A stretch of 56,142 nt of DNA. Origin: Cohnella rhizoplanae. GTDB taxonomy: Bacteria > Bacillota > Bacilli > Paenibacillales > Paenibacillaceae. Location: the NCBI RefSeq assembly GCF_948329515.1, contig NZ_CAOJCN010000032.1, positions 1 to 56,142 of the forward strand, in the 5' to 3' direction. The notes under the pieces are model-generated. The model saw nothing but the letters and a program-made list of their open reading frames with translations, was not told the origin of the DNA and made no database searches. Shown one piece after another: positions 36,901-45,540 of the stretch (positions are counted from its first letter, which is position 1; the number at the start of each line of letters is the position of its first letter). The translations under genes were made by a program, and so were the position numbers.

Positions 36901-37164
36901 CCACAGCGTCGTGCGCGTCGGGCTCTTATACATGCTGTCCCATAAGGCTTGGGCTTCCGCGGTAATGGCGTTAACGCGCGCCGCGATGTTAGCGTCGGTC
37001 AGGCTGTACGTCGTTCCCCCGGTCAGCGCTCCCTTCCACCTTTCCCTGAGCGTGTCGAATTCATCTGCCGCCGCGGCCGGGTTGGGCTTCACGACGACGA
37101 GACCGAATACCAGCGTACAGCAGATCAAGAGGCCCATCCATCTGGAGAACGTATTTTTTCGCAT
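33994..37164 (-). CDS. Secreted PL8 polysaccharide lyase (hyaluronate/chondroitin/xanthan lyase type)
   Basis: A 1,056-residue secreted enzyme. Signal peptide (1-33, cleavage after AAAA), PL8 alpha/alpha-toroid and beta-sandwich catalytic region (about 35-760), a CBM6/35-like module (about 780-915) and a C-terminal F5/8-type-C (discoidin) domain (about 925-1056). Catalytic residues are visible: NWWQWQIG, N200 (GANR), H250 (SFVQHSY), Y259 (FAYTGGYG) and R313. The spacing N-50-H-9-Y equals that of the pneumococcal hyaluronate lyase (N349, H399, Y408). PL8 enzymes cleave uronic-acid polysaccharides by beta-elimination; the choice between xanthan, hyaluronan and chondroitin cannot be made here. 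It ends the minus-strand operon 44088-33994. Confidence 0.92.
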   Translation of the reverse strand: MRKNTFSRWMGLLICCTLVFGLVVVKPNPAAAADEFDTLRERWKGALTGGTTYSLTDANIAARVNAITAEAQALWDSMYKSPTRTTLWNGYNFGATPSVITSAYNNLLAMALAYSTRGSSLEGNTALRDDIIGGLDWMHANQYYAGVVQYQNWWQWQIGTPLALNDITVLMYDDLTATQISNYMDAVDYCQPSVAMTGANRAWEAIIVGLRGVIVKDSAKIANATNGLSNIFDYVTKGDGFYADGSFVQHSYFAYTGGYGVSLIESVSSLMYLVAGSSYDVTDPDKQNVYKWIYDAYEPLIYKGAMMDMVRGREIVKDWEEDSHRALRSIILLSEIAPSADAAAFKSMIKYWMQSDTVNSILTYPSVRIIALATGILNNASVTPRSEPVQYRQYAGMDRALQLRPGYGFGISMHSSRIGNYESINSENKKGWHTGDGMTYLYDNDLNQFRDNFWPTVDSYRLPGTTVLQNSTVAGGRSDKDWAGGTDMSGLYGITGMELHPVGQSLTAKKSWFMFDDEIVALGSGISSTDNAAVETIVDNRKLNGSGNNALTVNGTAKSSSLGWTENMTGVNYIHLAGSAAGSDVGYYFPQAAAVTGLREARTGNWKQIDGNTTTSTTPYTRNYLSLGINHGVNPAGASYSYVLLPNKTNAQVGAYAGNPNITILENSADAHAVKENGLHIVGVNFWNNGPKTVDLITSDRKASVMTKEGASDIEVSVSDPTQAGRDTINIEINKSATGLISADSGVAVTQLSPTIKLSVSAIGAGGKAFKAKFSTAGPSVPLPPPVSMDPPLIAEAESLQVLATSKSHTIVNNPNASGGKDDMFNANTVGDYIDYKVNVPRAGTFNVTLRLYKSTASVLYRLKIGDNDHAAPFDIYSTAANYFDVDLGDYTFSGPGDRVFRFTNVGTTAGKIRIDYIKIGAGSTTPPNNVNLALNKTVTVSSVQSSNAGARAVDGSTTTRWASLPADPQSISVDLGSSQPVSRVKLNWEAAYGRSYSIQVSDDASTWTEAYATTTGDGTIDDISFATVNARYVKLVGTQRYNANWPYSLWEFEIY

Positions 37165-37186
37165 GCCGGCTTACCTCCGTTTAGTT

Positions 37187-38089
37187 TTATTCTTTGACCG
37201 ATCCGAGCGTAATGCCGTGAATGAAGAATCGCTGAATAAACGGGTACAGAATCACGATGGGAATCATCGATACGATGATCTTGGCCGCATTGAACGTCCG
37301 GTTCGAGATCTTCATGAGGTCCACGAGCTGGTCCGTCGACATGGTGGCCATCGTCTCCGCGTTGATCTTCACGACCAGGGTCTGGATGTACGTCTGGAGC
37401 GGGTAATTGTTCTGACTGTTCATCAGGACCAAGCCGTCAAAGAAGGAATTCCAGTGGCCGACGATACTGAAAAGGGTCACGGTGGCGATGGCCGGCAGGG
37501 ACAGGGGCACGAATATGCGCGCCATGATGTACCAGGGACCCGCACCGTCCAGCCCGGCAGCCTCCATGAGCTCTTTGGGCAGGCTCCGGAAAAAGTTCAT
37601 CAAGAGAATGATATTGTAGACAGGCACTGCCGTAGGCAGTACAAGCGCCCAGACGGTATCGAGCATGCCTAGATTTTTGATCGTTAAATACCATGGAATG
37701 AGCCCTCCATGAAATAACATGGTGAACACGAAGATCCACATATACGCGTTGCGAAACCCGAACTCCCGCTTCTCTCTCGACAAGGCGAAGGCGGCTGCGA
37801 TCGTCAATACGAAGCTGATGGAGCCGCCTAATACGACGCGCTGCACCGAGATGAGGAACGCGCGGTAAAAATGCTCGTCCTCCAGCACCTTCTGATAGCT
37901 GGCCCACGTAAAGTTGACGGGCCACAAGAAGACTCTGCCGGCCTCCGCGGCCGCCTTGTCGCTGAACGACATGGATAGGGTGTACAGGATCGGAATAAAG
38001 CAAATGAAGGCCGCCGCCACGAGGGCGACCAAAATGGCGCCGTCGGTCAAGCGATTGCCGAGCGTATTTCTCCCCACCATCTTAAGCAC
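37187..38089 (-). CDS. Sugar ABC transporter permease, LplC type
   Basis: A 300-residue six-helix permease with an EAA loop (ELMEAAGLDGAGPWYI) and the characteristic C-terminus FFIHGITLGSVKE. It lies 22 bases upstream of the PL8 gene and 10 bases downstream of the LplB-type permease, so the three are transcribed together. It forms the importer for the oligosaccharides released by the lyase. Confidence 0.93.
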   Translation of the reverse strand: MLKMVGRNTLGNRLTDGAILVALVAAAFICFIPILYTLSMSFSDKAAAEAGRVFLWPVNFTWASYQKVLEDEHFYRAFLISVQRVVLGGSISFVLTIAAAFALSREKREFGFRNAYMWIFVFTMLFHGGLIPWYLTIKNLGMLDTVWALVLPTAVPVYNIILLMNFFRSLPKELMEAAGLDGAGPWYIMARIFVPLSLPAIATVTLFSIVGHWNSFFDGLVLMNSQNNYPLQTYIQTLVVKINAETMATMSTDQLVDLMKISNRTFNAAKIIVSMIPIVILYPFIQRFFIHGITLGSVKE

Positions 38090-38099
38090 CTGCTTCTAA

Positions 38100-39005
38100 C
38101 TAGAATATTCTGTAATTGGCATATCGGCTGGCCAGCGCATACGAGACGATAATCAATAGGAAGCTGATCACCGACTTCAGCAGGCCGACAGCGGTCGCCA
38201 GGCTGTACTGCAAGCTTAAGAGTCCGGTACGGTAGACGTAGGTGTCGATAATGTCCGCCGACTGGTAGACGAGCGGGTTGTACATATTGAAGATCTGATC
38301 GAAATTGGCGTTCATCACGTTGCCCAGCGCCAGGGTGGCGAGCAGGATGACCGTCGTCCTCACGCCGGGCAGCGTGACATGCAGCAGCTGGCGGAACCGG
38401 CTGGCGCCGTCGATGCCGGCCGCTTCGTAGAGCGCCGGATTGATGCCGGCAAACGCGGCGAGGTAGATGATGGCGGCGAAGCCGAACTCCTTCCACACGT
38501 CCGTCGTCACGATGATGGCCGGGAACCAGGCATTGCTGGCGAAGAACAGAATCGGCTCTGCGCCGAATAAACCGAAGAAGCGATTGATAATGCCGTCCAG
38601 CGAGAAGATATCGAAGAAGATGGTGGCCAGGAGCACCCAGGACAGGAAGTGGGGCAGGTACACGATCGTCTGGACCCACTTCTTGACGAACTTCATGCGC
38701 AGTTCGTTCATGAGCAGAGCGAATGCGAGGGGCACGATCAAGTTCGCGATAATCTTCAGCACGGCCAGGAAGACGGTGTTAAAAAAGATCTGTTTGCTGT
38801 CCGGCAGCAGCATCATGTATTTGAAATGGTCGAGACCTACCCAAGGGGACCCGAAAATGCCGCGAACCGGCTGGAACTCCTCGAACGCGATGACCGCCCC
38901 GAAGATGGGAACGATGCTGAATAAAATCAATGCGGCCAAGCTGGGCAGAATCATGACGTGATAGTGCAGGGCGTTTTTCCTTACTTTCATTTGCATGACC
39001 ACCAT
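38100..39005 (-). CDS. Sugar ABC transporter permease, LplB type
   Basis: A 301-residue permease with the usual LplB opening helix (MILPSLAALILFSIVPIFGA) and an EAA loop (ALYEAAGIDGASRFRQ). Three ATG codons (39005, 38996, 38990) precede the first helix and none has a clear ribosome site, so the start is uncertain by a few codons. It is the partner of the permease at 37187 and the lipoprotein at 39063. Confidence 0.9.
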   Translation of the reverse strand: MVVMQMKVRKNALHYHVMILPSLAALILFSIVPIFGAVIAFEEFQPVRGIFGSPWVGLDHFKYMMLLPDSKQIFFNTVFLAVLKIIANLIVPLAFALLMNELRMKFVKKWVQTIVYLPHFLSWVLLATIFFDIFSLDGIINRFFGLFGAEPILFFASNAWFPAIIVTTDVWKEFGFAAIIYLAAFAGINPALYEAAGIDGASRFRQLLHVTLPGVRTTVILLATLALGNVMNANFDQIFNMYNPLVYQSADIIDTYVYRTGLLSLQYSLATAVGLLKSVISFLLIIVSYALASRYANYRIF

Positions 39006-39023
39006 TGTGTCAGTTTAGGGAGA

Positions 39024-39053
39024 GGCGCCCGGCGAAGCGTTCGTCCGGGCGCC
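39024..39053 (-). promoter_or_regulatory. Intercistronic GC-rich hairpin in the importer operon
   Basis: GGCGCCCGG pairs perfectly with CCGGGCGCC around a 12-base loop, in the 57 bases between the binding-protein gene and the LplB permease. No T-run follows on the minus strand, so it is more likely a 3'-stabilising or partial attenuator structure that lowers permease relative to binding protein. Confidence 0.6.
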
Positions 39054-39062
39054 CCTTCCAAC

Positions 39063-40760
39063 TTATTGTCCGTTCGCGATCTGTTCGATCTCTTGCGTAA
39101 TTTGATCTCCGCCGAGCGCCTTCCACTTCTTCACGAAATCGTCGAAGGCGCCAATCGGCTGGCTGCCGACGATGATCCGGAGGAACGTTTCGTTCTCCAG
39201 CTTGTCGAGCGTCGCCCACTTGGTCTCCATGGTCGGCGTCAGACCATAGTACAGGCTATAAACCTTGTTCATCGGCTGCGCGAGCACGGCGCCGCCCTGC
39301 AGGATCGCGGTGGCTCGCGCCCAGGCCGTCAGGTCCTTCTTGGGGTTTTCCTTTTCCTTCATGATCGCGTCGTAGCTGGCCTGCATCTGCACGTCCAACT
39401 CGTCGCGGGAGATCTCGCCTTTTTCCGCCTTGGTCAGCACGTCATAGCTGCGCTTCAGCGCATCGCTGAAGTCCAGCAGCAGGTCGAACGGGTAGTAGCT
39501 GCGCGGATCGATGTTCTGCGCCTCCCGGTATTTTTGAAGCGCGTCGACATCGGCTTTGTTCGGATCCTGCTTGCGTTCCAGACGCGTGAAGGCGTTCAGC
39601 AATTTGACGATGGCCTCCGGGTTTTTCATGCCCTTCTTCACCACCAGATAGCGGTCGGTGACCGGCGCCATGTGCGTCGTGAATTCGCCGTTGGCATCCT
39701 GGGGAGCCGCATACAGCTTCCAATCCGCCTTCGGGTCGTTTTTCATCGCATCGGGCAGCGGATAATAGGGCGCCCACCATGGACCAAAGAACATCCCGGC
39801 CTTATTGGCGACGATCGTTTCCTGCGTTTCTTTGCGGAGAGCGAACTCTTTATCGATCAGGCCGTCTTTGTACCATTGCGCCAGGAGGGCTAACGCCTCC
39901 TTGTTCTCGGGCGTTATGGAACCGTAGACGACCTTGCCGTCCGCTCCCTTGACCCAGTTCTTGGGGAAGGCGTGGAAGGCGTTGAAGATGCCGTCGTAGC
40001 CGTTCAGCTGCGTTTTGCCGCCGAAGTTCACCGCCTTGTCTCCCGGCAATCCGATCGTATCGGCTGCGCCGTTGCCGTCCGGATCCTGCTCGACGAACGC
40101 CTGGGCGATGCGGGCGATATCGTCGACCGTCTTGGGCGCCGGCAGGTTGACCTTGTCCAGCCAGTCCTGGCGGATCCAGAGCAGGGTCGGCGCATCGGCC
40201 TCGATCGCCACGTTGGGCAGCGCGTACAGCTTGCCGTCGAACGTCGCGTCCTTGAGCGCAAGTCCGTCGGTAGAGTCGTAGATGTCCTTGACCAGCCGGG
40301 AGCCATATTGATCGTAGACGGCGGTCAGGTCCTCGAGCATGTCGTTCTCGAGCAGTTTGCGGAACTGATTGCGGTCGACGACCATCGCGTCCGGGATGTC
40401 GGCACTCGCGATGGACAGGTTCACCTTCTGCTGGAACGCTTCGCCCATCTTGGCTTCCCATTCATGGACGACCTTGATGTTCGTGAGCTTCTCCAGATAG
40501 CGCGTCACGATGTTGTTGTCGTTGGTATCGCCGTCCGCCAGCTGACCGTTCTCGTTGGGGATCGCCCACCCGATGCTCACCGTTACCGGTTCCTCGTACC
40601 TCGCATAAGAGAGGTCCGTGCCCGATGCGGCCTGCTGCGTCGATTCTCCTTTCTGCGTTGAATCCGCCGCGTCCGTCTGGCTTGACGTGGGCGCATTGGA
40701 GCTGCATGCCGTAACCATAAGGGCCAAGACCATCGACCCCGACAGCGCTTTCAGTTTCAT
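39063..40760 (-). CDS. Extracellular sugar-binding lipoprotein
   Basis: A 565-residue binding protein. The signal peptide ends in VTACS, with C19 as the lipid-anchored cysteine, followed by a Ser/Thr/Gln-rich linker (20-48) and a family-1 solute-binding fold. Near residue 230 a DPDGNGAADTIG segment resembles the EF-hand-like calcium loop found in several such proteins that bind acidic oligosaccharides. It is the first gene after the two-component system and delivers ligand to the permeases at 39005-37187. AAAAGGGGAT lies before the ATG. Confidence 0.92.
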   Translation of the reverse strand: MKLKALSGSMVLALMVTACSSNAPTSSQTDAADSTQKGESTQQAASGTDLSYARYEEPVTVSIGWAIPNENGQLADGDTNDNNIVTRYLEKLTNIKVVHEWEAKMGEAFQQKVNLSIASADIPDAMVVDRNQFRKLLENDMLEDLTAVYDQYGSRLVKDIYDSTDGLALKDATFDGKLYALPNVAIEADAPTLLWIRQDWLDKVNLPAPKTVDDIARIAQAFVEQDPDGNGAADTIGLPGDKAVNFGGKTQLNGYDGIFNAFHAFPKNWVKGADGKVVYGSITPENKEALALLAQWYKDGLIDKEFALRKETQETIVANKAGMFFGPWWAPYYPLPDAMKNDPKADWKLYAAPQDANGEFTTHMAPVTDRYLVVKKGMKNPEAIVKLLNAFTRLERKQDPNKADVDALQKYREAQNIDPRSYYPFDLLLDFSDALKRSYDVLTKAEKGEISRDELDVQMQASYDAIMKEKENPKKDLTAWARATAILQGGAVLAQPMNKVYSLYYGLTPTMETKWATLDKLENETFLRIIVGSQPIGAFDDFVKKWKALGGDQITQEIEQIANGQ

Positions 40761-40895
40761 CTGATATCCCCTTTTCCCGAATTGGTTGATGCACTATGAT
40801 CATAATTCATGGCCGGCGCGCGCCGAGAGAGAGAGCGGTAGACGCTATCGGGGATTAAGTTCCTGCGAGTGAACCGAATTCTACCGCGAGTAGAC

Positions 40896-42320
40896 TTAAT
40901 TCAACGCCTGGTTCGCGGAGCGGTATTCCGAGGGCAGCTTGCCTGTCCGTTCGCGGAACAGCCTGCTGAAGTACTTGTCGTCCTGGAACCCCGATCGCTC
41001 CGCGACGACGGAGATGGGCAGCCCGGAACGCTCCAGCAGCTCGATGGCATAGGTGAAGCGCAGCGAGCGGAGGAAGTCGCCGAACGACTCTCCGGTCAGC
41101 TGCTTGAAGTAGCGGCTGAAGTAGCTCCGGCTCATGTGGATGTGGCTTGCGACGTCATGCTGGTTAAGTTCCAGACCCAGGTTCTGCCTCATATAGCGGA
41201 TCGCCCGGGGCAGACTGATGACGACGTCGGGCGAAAAGGAACGATCCGTCGTCAGCTGCCAAGTCAGCTGCGTAAAGTCCTGCAGCCATCTTTTCCAATC
41301 CGCCCACAATCCGTTCGACGGCGCCGAATCCTTCATGATCCGGAAGGCGGGAAGCGCCGACAGCATGGGCTCCGTATCCGCCAGGAGATCCGCGGCCAGT
41401 CCCGCCACCGTCTTGGCGGGCGGACGCTCGGACTCTATGATTTCCAGCAGCTTCTCCCACTCTTTGCGAAGGTAGAGCCACCGGTATTCATGCCAATGCC
41501 GCGAGAGCGGATGCCCCTCGTCGGAGAGCGTGCCGGAGGCGCGCTTCAGCTCGCTGCCGGATACCCGGAGCAGCCCGGCCGTCGTGCCGGGCACATAGCG
41601 ATAGAACGCGATATCCTGCAGCTTGAGCGGAATCGTATGGATGCGGTCCCGCTCCGAATCCCATCCGGCGAGATCCGTGACGAGGATGGGCAGGCAATGG
41701 GCCAGGGGTGCCCGGTTCCATTGCGATTCCCATTCGGCGGCGCTCCCATCCGCCTGCACGGGAATCAGCCAGCCGCCGCCCTCCGTACGCAGCGGCGTGC
41801 CGCGGCGGCTCGGCATAGGCAGCTGCGAGGGTTCCAGCTGCATGCCCGCTTTTAGCGGAAGATAGTACAGGCCTGCTCCATAGGCGCTCGCCAGAGGCGT
41901 CGGTTCGCCGATCGCGGGGGCATGCTTAGCCTTTTCCTCGGCGATGAGATTTACGATGCGATTCATCACGCCGTCCATATTCTCCATGTCCATCAAGGTC
42001 TTCACGAAGTAGTCGATCGCGCCGAGCCGCATGGCCTCCTGCAGATAATCGAAGTCATGGTGGCAGGTCAGCACGACCGTATAGATCCGGGGCCTCAGCT
42101 TGTGCACCTCGCGGATCAGATCGAAGCCGGACATATTGGGCATCGTGATATCCGTGAACAGCAGATCGACCGGCTGCGTCCGGAGAGCGGCCAACGCGCT
42201 CTTGCCGTCCGCCGCTTCGCCGACGATCTCGATCCCGTAGGCGGACCAGTCGATCATGGACATGAACCCTTTGCGCACGAGCTTCTCGTCGTCGACGATA
42301 AAGGCTTTAAGCATTTTCAA
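40896..42320 (-). CDS. YesN-type response regulator with AraC DNA-binding domain
   Basis: A 474-residue response regulator: receiver domain (1-120) with acidic residues D10/D11, phospho-acceptor D57 (LLFTDITMP) and a lysine in the YFVKTL strand; a middle region of unknown role (about 130-360); and two AraC helix-turn-helix motifs (about 370-470, NQHDVASHIHMSRSYFSRYF and the later GFQDDKYFSRLFRERTGK type). Its first bases overlap the kinase gene by 14 bases. It probably activates the adjoining importer and PL8 genes. Confidence 0.93.
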   Translation of the reverse strand: MKMLKAFIVDDEKLVRKGFMSMIDWSAYGIEIVGEAADGKSALAALRTQPVDLLFTDITMPNMSGFDLIREVHKLRPRIYTVVLTCHHDFDYLQEAMRLGAIDYFVKTLMDMENMDGVMNRIVNLIAEEKAKHAPAIGEPTPLASAYGAGLYYLPLKAGMQLEPSQLPMPSRRGTPLRTEGGGWLIPVQADGSAAEWESQWNRAPLAHCLPILVTDLAGWDSERDRIHTIPLKLQDIAFYRYVPGTTAGLLRVSGSELKRASGTLSDEGHPLSRHWHEYRWLYLRKEWEKLLEIIESERPPAKTVAGLAADLLADTEPMLSALPAFRIMKDSAPSNGLWADWKRWLQDFTQLTWQLTTDRSFSPDVVISLPRAIRYMRQNLGLELNQHDVASHIHMSRSYFSRYFKQLTGESFGDFLRSLRFTYAIELLERSGLPISVVAERSGFQDDKYFSRLFRERTGKLPSEYRSANQALN

Positions 42321-44088
42321 GCTCCTCCTTGGCGCGAATCGGAATTTGGATTTCTATCGTTGTGCCTACGCCTGCTTCGCTGCGGATGTGGAGCAGCCGC
42401 TCCGAGCCGAAGTATTTTTTTACGAGCTGGGTCACATAGTGAAGTCCGATGCCGAGGCCTTTTTTCACCGGCTTGTCCTGCGGGGACAGGAGCGCCGCGA
42501 TCGCTTCTTCGTTCATGCCTTCGCCGTTATCGGTTACCCGCAGCAGCGCCTGACCCTCCGAGATGCGCGTGACCCCGATGGCGATGGCGCCGTTGCGTTC
42601 GCTCGAGCCGTGATAGATCGCGTTCTCAACCAGCGGCTGCAGCAAGAATCGGGGGATCGGGACGTCCTCGGCCGCGGGATCGACCTCGATGCGCACCTCG
42701 AATTCATAGTCGTATCGAATCTGCTGCAATTCCACATAGTTGCGAAGGGCCTCGATCTCCTCCGACAGGGGGACGATGATGCTCTGCTTGCCCAGGTTAT
42801 AGTGGAGCACCTTGGCCAGCAGGGTGACGAGCCTGTCGATCTCCTTCTGTCCGTTCATACGGGCGAGCCATTGTACCGAATTCAAGGTGTTATGGAGAAA
42901 ATGCGGATTGATCTGAATCAGCAGCTTTTCGATTTCCAGCCGGCTTTTATTCTTCTCGTTCAGCGTGACGGTCTCGATCAATTGTCCGATATGCTGCCGC
43001 ATCTCCCAGAAGTTGCGCAGCAGCATGTCGAATTCCGCGATATGCGTGTAGCGGAACGCCGTGCTGCGGTTATCGCGCATATAGCCGATCTCCTGATTCA
43101 CCCTTCGAAGCGGGCGATAGATCATTTTCCAGATGGCATAGGCGATCAGCAGGGATAGGATCAACGCGCCCGCGATGAGGACGCCAAAACGGATCAGCCA
43201 TCGATCGATCTCTCCGCGGAAGGCTGCGGACTTCACCGCAACGGTGAGCTCCCAGCCCTGCGCGCTCGGGAAGCTGAAGAGAATGTAGCCCTTATACCGC
43301 GAGGCGCCTGTCTGAATGGCCTCGGCGAGCCGCGACTTGTCGGCCGGGTTCGCGGGCTCCCAATTATCCGTGTAGGTGATCTCGCCCTCGTTGTTGGTCA
43401 AGAAGTGAGACACGGCGATGCCGTAGGCCTCCTGGCTGACCAATTTGCGGAATAAATTAAAGTTGGTCTCCAGGTAGACGTAAATTTCCCGGTCGCTCAT
43501 ATTGACTCTGCGCAGATTCGAGAGGACGATGTTGCTGCCGTCGCCGTACATGGTGGGATGGGGACCGTAATAGATCCCGCCGTTATATTTCGTAAAGGGA
43601 GGCAGACTCGTTTCGGAAAATCGGGGCTTCACGCTTAAATTCTCGAATAATATGCGATCCGGCTCCTGGGGGGCGTAATAGAAGGTCAATCCGAGATACG
43701 GATTCGTATAATTGACCGTGTTGATCACGTTCTGAATCTCAGACATGGCCGCGGCGCGTTCGTAGGAATCCGAATCGGTGAAGTAGGTGTCCAGGGTCTC
43801 CAGAATCCGTCCGTCGAGCGAGAACTGCTTGCTGGCAAAGTCCATATTATCGATCGTATTCTCCAGGCCCGTCGCTTCTTGCTTGAGACTGGACGTGATC
43901 CCGCTCCGAATCTTGTTCTCCAGGATCGAGTACGTCGAGTAATAAGTCATGAGCCCCAGCAGCAGGAGCGGCAGCAGCGACCCGATCAGCAGGTAAATAA
44001 TCAACCTTCTCTTAAGCGATCCTGCGCGTAACCATGTCCGAATCCGAGTCGTCTGGCTGATCACTGTCGGCCCCCTCGCGCCTGCCAT
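42307..44088 (-). CDS. YesM-type sensor histidine kinase
   Basis: A 593-residue membrane kinase: transmembrane helix 1 (about 28-50), extracellular sensor (51-298), helix 2 (about 300-322), HAMP-like linker, His_kinase domain with phospho-acceptor H396 in INPHFLHNTLNS, and a C-terminal GHKL ATPase with DNGEGMNEE near 508. It senses an extracellular cue (free or binding-protein-loaded sugar) and phosphorylates the overlapping YesN-type regulator. A 183-base AT-rich gap separates it from the divergent AlkD-like gene and should hold both promoters. Confidence 0.93.
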   Translation of the reverse strand: MAGARGPTVISQTTRIRTWLRAGSLKRRLIIYLLIGSLLPLLLLGLMTYYSTYSILENKIRSGITSSLKQEATGLENTIDNMDFASKQFSLDGRILETLDTYFTDSDSYERAAAMSEIQNVINTVNYTNPYLGLTFYYAPQEPDRILFENLSVKPRFSETSLPPFTKYNGGIYYGPHPTMYGDGSNIVLSNLRRVNMSDREIYVYLETNFNLFRKLVSQEAYGIAVSHFLTNNEGEITYTDNWEPANPADKSRLAEAIQTGASRYKGYILFSFPSAQGWELTVAVKSAAFRGEIDRWLIRFGVLIAGALILSLLIAYAIWKMIYRPLRRVNQEIGYMRDNRSTAFRYTHIAEFDMLLRNFWEMRQHIGQLIETVTLNEKNKSRLEIEKLLIQINPHFLHNTLNSVQWLARMNGQKEIDRLVTLLAKVLHYNLGKQSIIVPLSEEIEALRNYVELQQIRYDYEFEVRIEVDPAAEDVPIPRFLLQPLVENAIYHGSSERNGAIAIGVTRISEGQALLRVTDNGEGMNEEAIAALLSPQDKPVKKGLGIGLHYVTQLVKKYFGSERLLHIRSEAGVGTTIEIQIPIRAKEELENA

Positions 44089-44271
44089 CGTATAACTGGA
44101 TCATATTTATAATCATATACATTATCATCAATAACAACATCATAACTAGCAACAATCGCTAGAGGATTGTGACCTATCGTCGCGAATGTTGTAGAGAACA
44201 TAGGCCGATGGCATAATGAGACGAGACGGGATGACAGGCGCGAAGACTTCGACTAGAGGGGAAGGACGTAG

Positions 44272-44979
44272 ATGAACGCACAAACGGTCATGCAGGAGCT
44301 CGAGGCGCTGGGCAAGGAACGGACCAAGAAAATGTACATCTCGAACGGGGCGCGCGAGCCGCTGTTCGGCGTGGCGACGGGCGCCATGAAGCCGATGTCC
44401 AAGGAGATCAAGATCAATCAACCATTGGCCGAGGAACTGTATGCGACGGGGAATTACGATGCCATGTACTTTGCGGGCATCATCGCGGATCCGGACGGGA
44501 TGACCGCCGCGGATTACGATCGCTGGATGGACGGCGCTTACTTCTACATGCTGTCGGACTTCGTCGTGGCGGTCACCCTGGCGGAGGCGAAGATCGCGCA
44601 GGAGGTGGCCGACCGCTGGATCGCGAGCGGCGACGAGCTGCGGATGTCCGCGGGCTGGAGCTGCTACTGCTGGCTGCTCGGGAGCCGCAAGGACGCGGAG
44701 TTCTCGGAGAACAAGCTGGCCGGCATGCTGGACACGGTGCAGCGCACGATTCACGCCGCGCCGGAACGCGCCAAATACGCGATGAGCAACTTTATATATA
44801 CGGTCGGCGTCTCCTACGTGCCGCTCCATGACAAGGCGGTCGAGACGGCGAAGGCCGTAGGTCCGGTCGAGGTCGTCAAGGACAAAGGGAAGATTCACCA
44901 CCTGCAAGCCTTGGCCAATATTCAGAAGGCGATCGATAAGAATCAGATCGGGTTCAAGCGCAGGCATGTCAGGTGTTGA
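44272..44979 (+). CDS. DNA alkylation repair (AlkD-like HEAT) protein
   Basis: A 235-residue all-helical protein with the AlkD/HEAT-repeat pattern: ELYATGNYDAMYFAGIIAD, then DFVVAVTLAEAK and WSCYCWLLGSR, in the positions of AlkD helices. AlkD excises bulky or positively charged alkylated bases, and the relevant repeats are present, but I cannot confirm the catalytic aspartate. Start supported by GGGGAAGG 7 bases upstream. Confidence 0.8.
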   Translation: MNAQTVMQELEALGKERTKKMYISNGAREPLFGVATGAMKPMSKEIKINQPLAEELYATGNYDAMYFAGIIADPDGMTAADYDRWMDGAYFYMLSDFVVAVTLAEAKIAQEVADRWIASGDELRMSAGWSCYCWLLGSRKDAEFSENKLAGMLDTVQRTIHAAPERAKYAMSNFIYTVGVSYVPLHDKAVETAKAVGPVEVVKDKGKIHHLQALANIQKAIDKNQIGFKRRHVRC

Positions 44980-45006
44980 GCGGCGAACGGGCCGGAGGGG
45001 ATGGAG

Positions 45007-45477
45007 ATGATCTACACGGACCCATCGGACCATGGCGAGACGATCCTCAGCCAGCATACCGACCGGCGGTGGAAGAAGCGTTATGCGGAGCTGGCCGAGT
45101 GGACGGAGCGGCCCAAGGTCAGACGAAGGGCCAAGCAGGTCGCCTGGCTCGGACAGGTAGAGATTGACGTAGAACTGCTCGGCGCCCTGACGCAATTCAA
45201 GCGGCTGGGGATCGCTACGGAGTATTCCTGCGCGGGCGTCAGCGTGCTCGACGAGCCGGAGGACCACTCCCTGTACGCCTACATTACCTTCATAGCTTCT
45301 CCAATGGCGGATCGCTTCGTGCAGGCGGCGATGGCGTATTTGAAGCATCGCTTGCTGGTCACCTTCGAGCCCGCGCGCGGCCGGTACGATTGTTCCTCCT
45401 TTCTCATCGCCCACAATCGTTCCTTCTGCATACTGATGGAGAAGTGCGCGCGGGATCTTGCGGATCGCAAGGGCTGA
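45007..45477 (+). CDS. Hypothetical protein
   Basis: About 156 residues, no family recognised. It has a basic N-terminal third (residues 22-45, rich in Arg/Lys) and a mixed alpha/beta remainder with two cysteines (YSCAGV and YDCSS) that could bind metal or form a disulphide; no signal peptide. The ATG at 45007 has GGAGGGG 6 bases upstream; one at 45001 would be too close. It lies 27 bases after the AlkD-like gene and may be co-transcribed. Confidence 0.65.
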   Translation: MIYTDPSDHGETILSQHTDRRWKKRYAELAEWTERPKVRRRAKQVAWLGQVEIDVELLGALTQFKRLGIATEYSCAGVSVLDEPEDHSLYAYITFIASPMADRFVQAAMAYLKHRLLVTFEPARGRYDCSSFLIAHNRSFCILMEKCARDLADRKG

Positions 45478-45540
45478 ATACGGCGGAAAGCAAGCAGCAT
45501 CGGCCCCCTGTCCCGACCATACGAGGGAGGCTGGGTAGAC

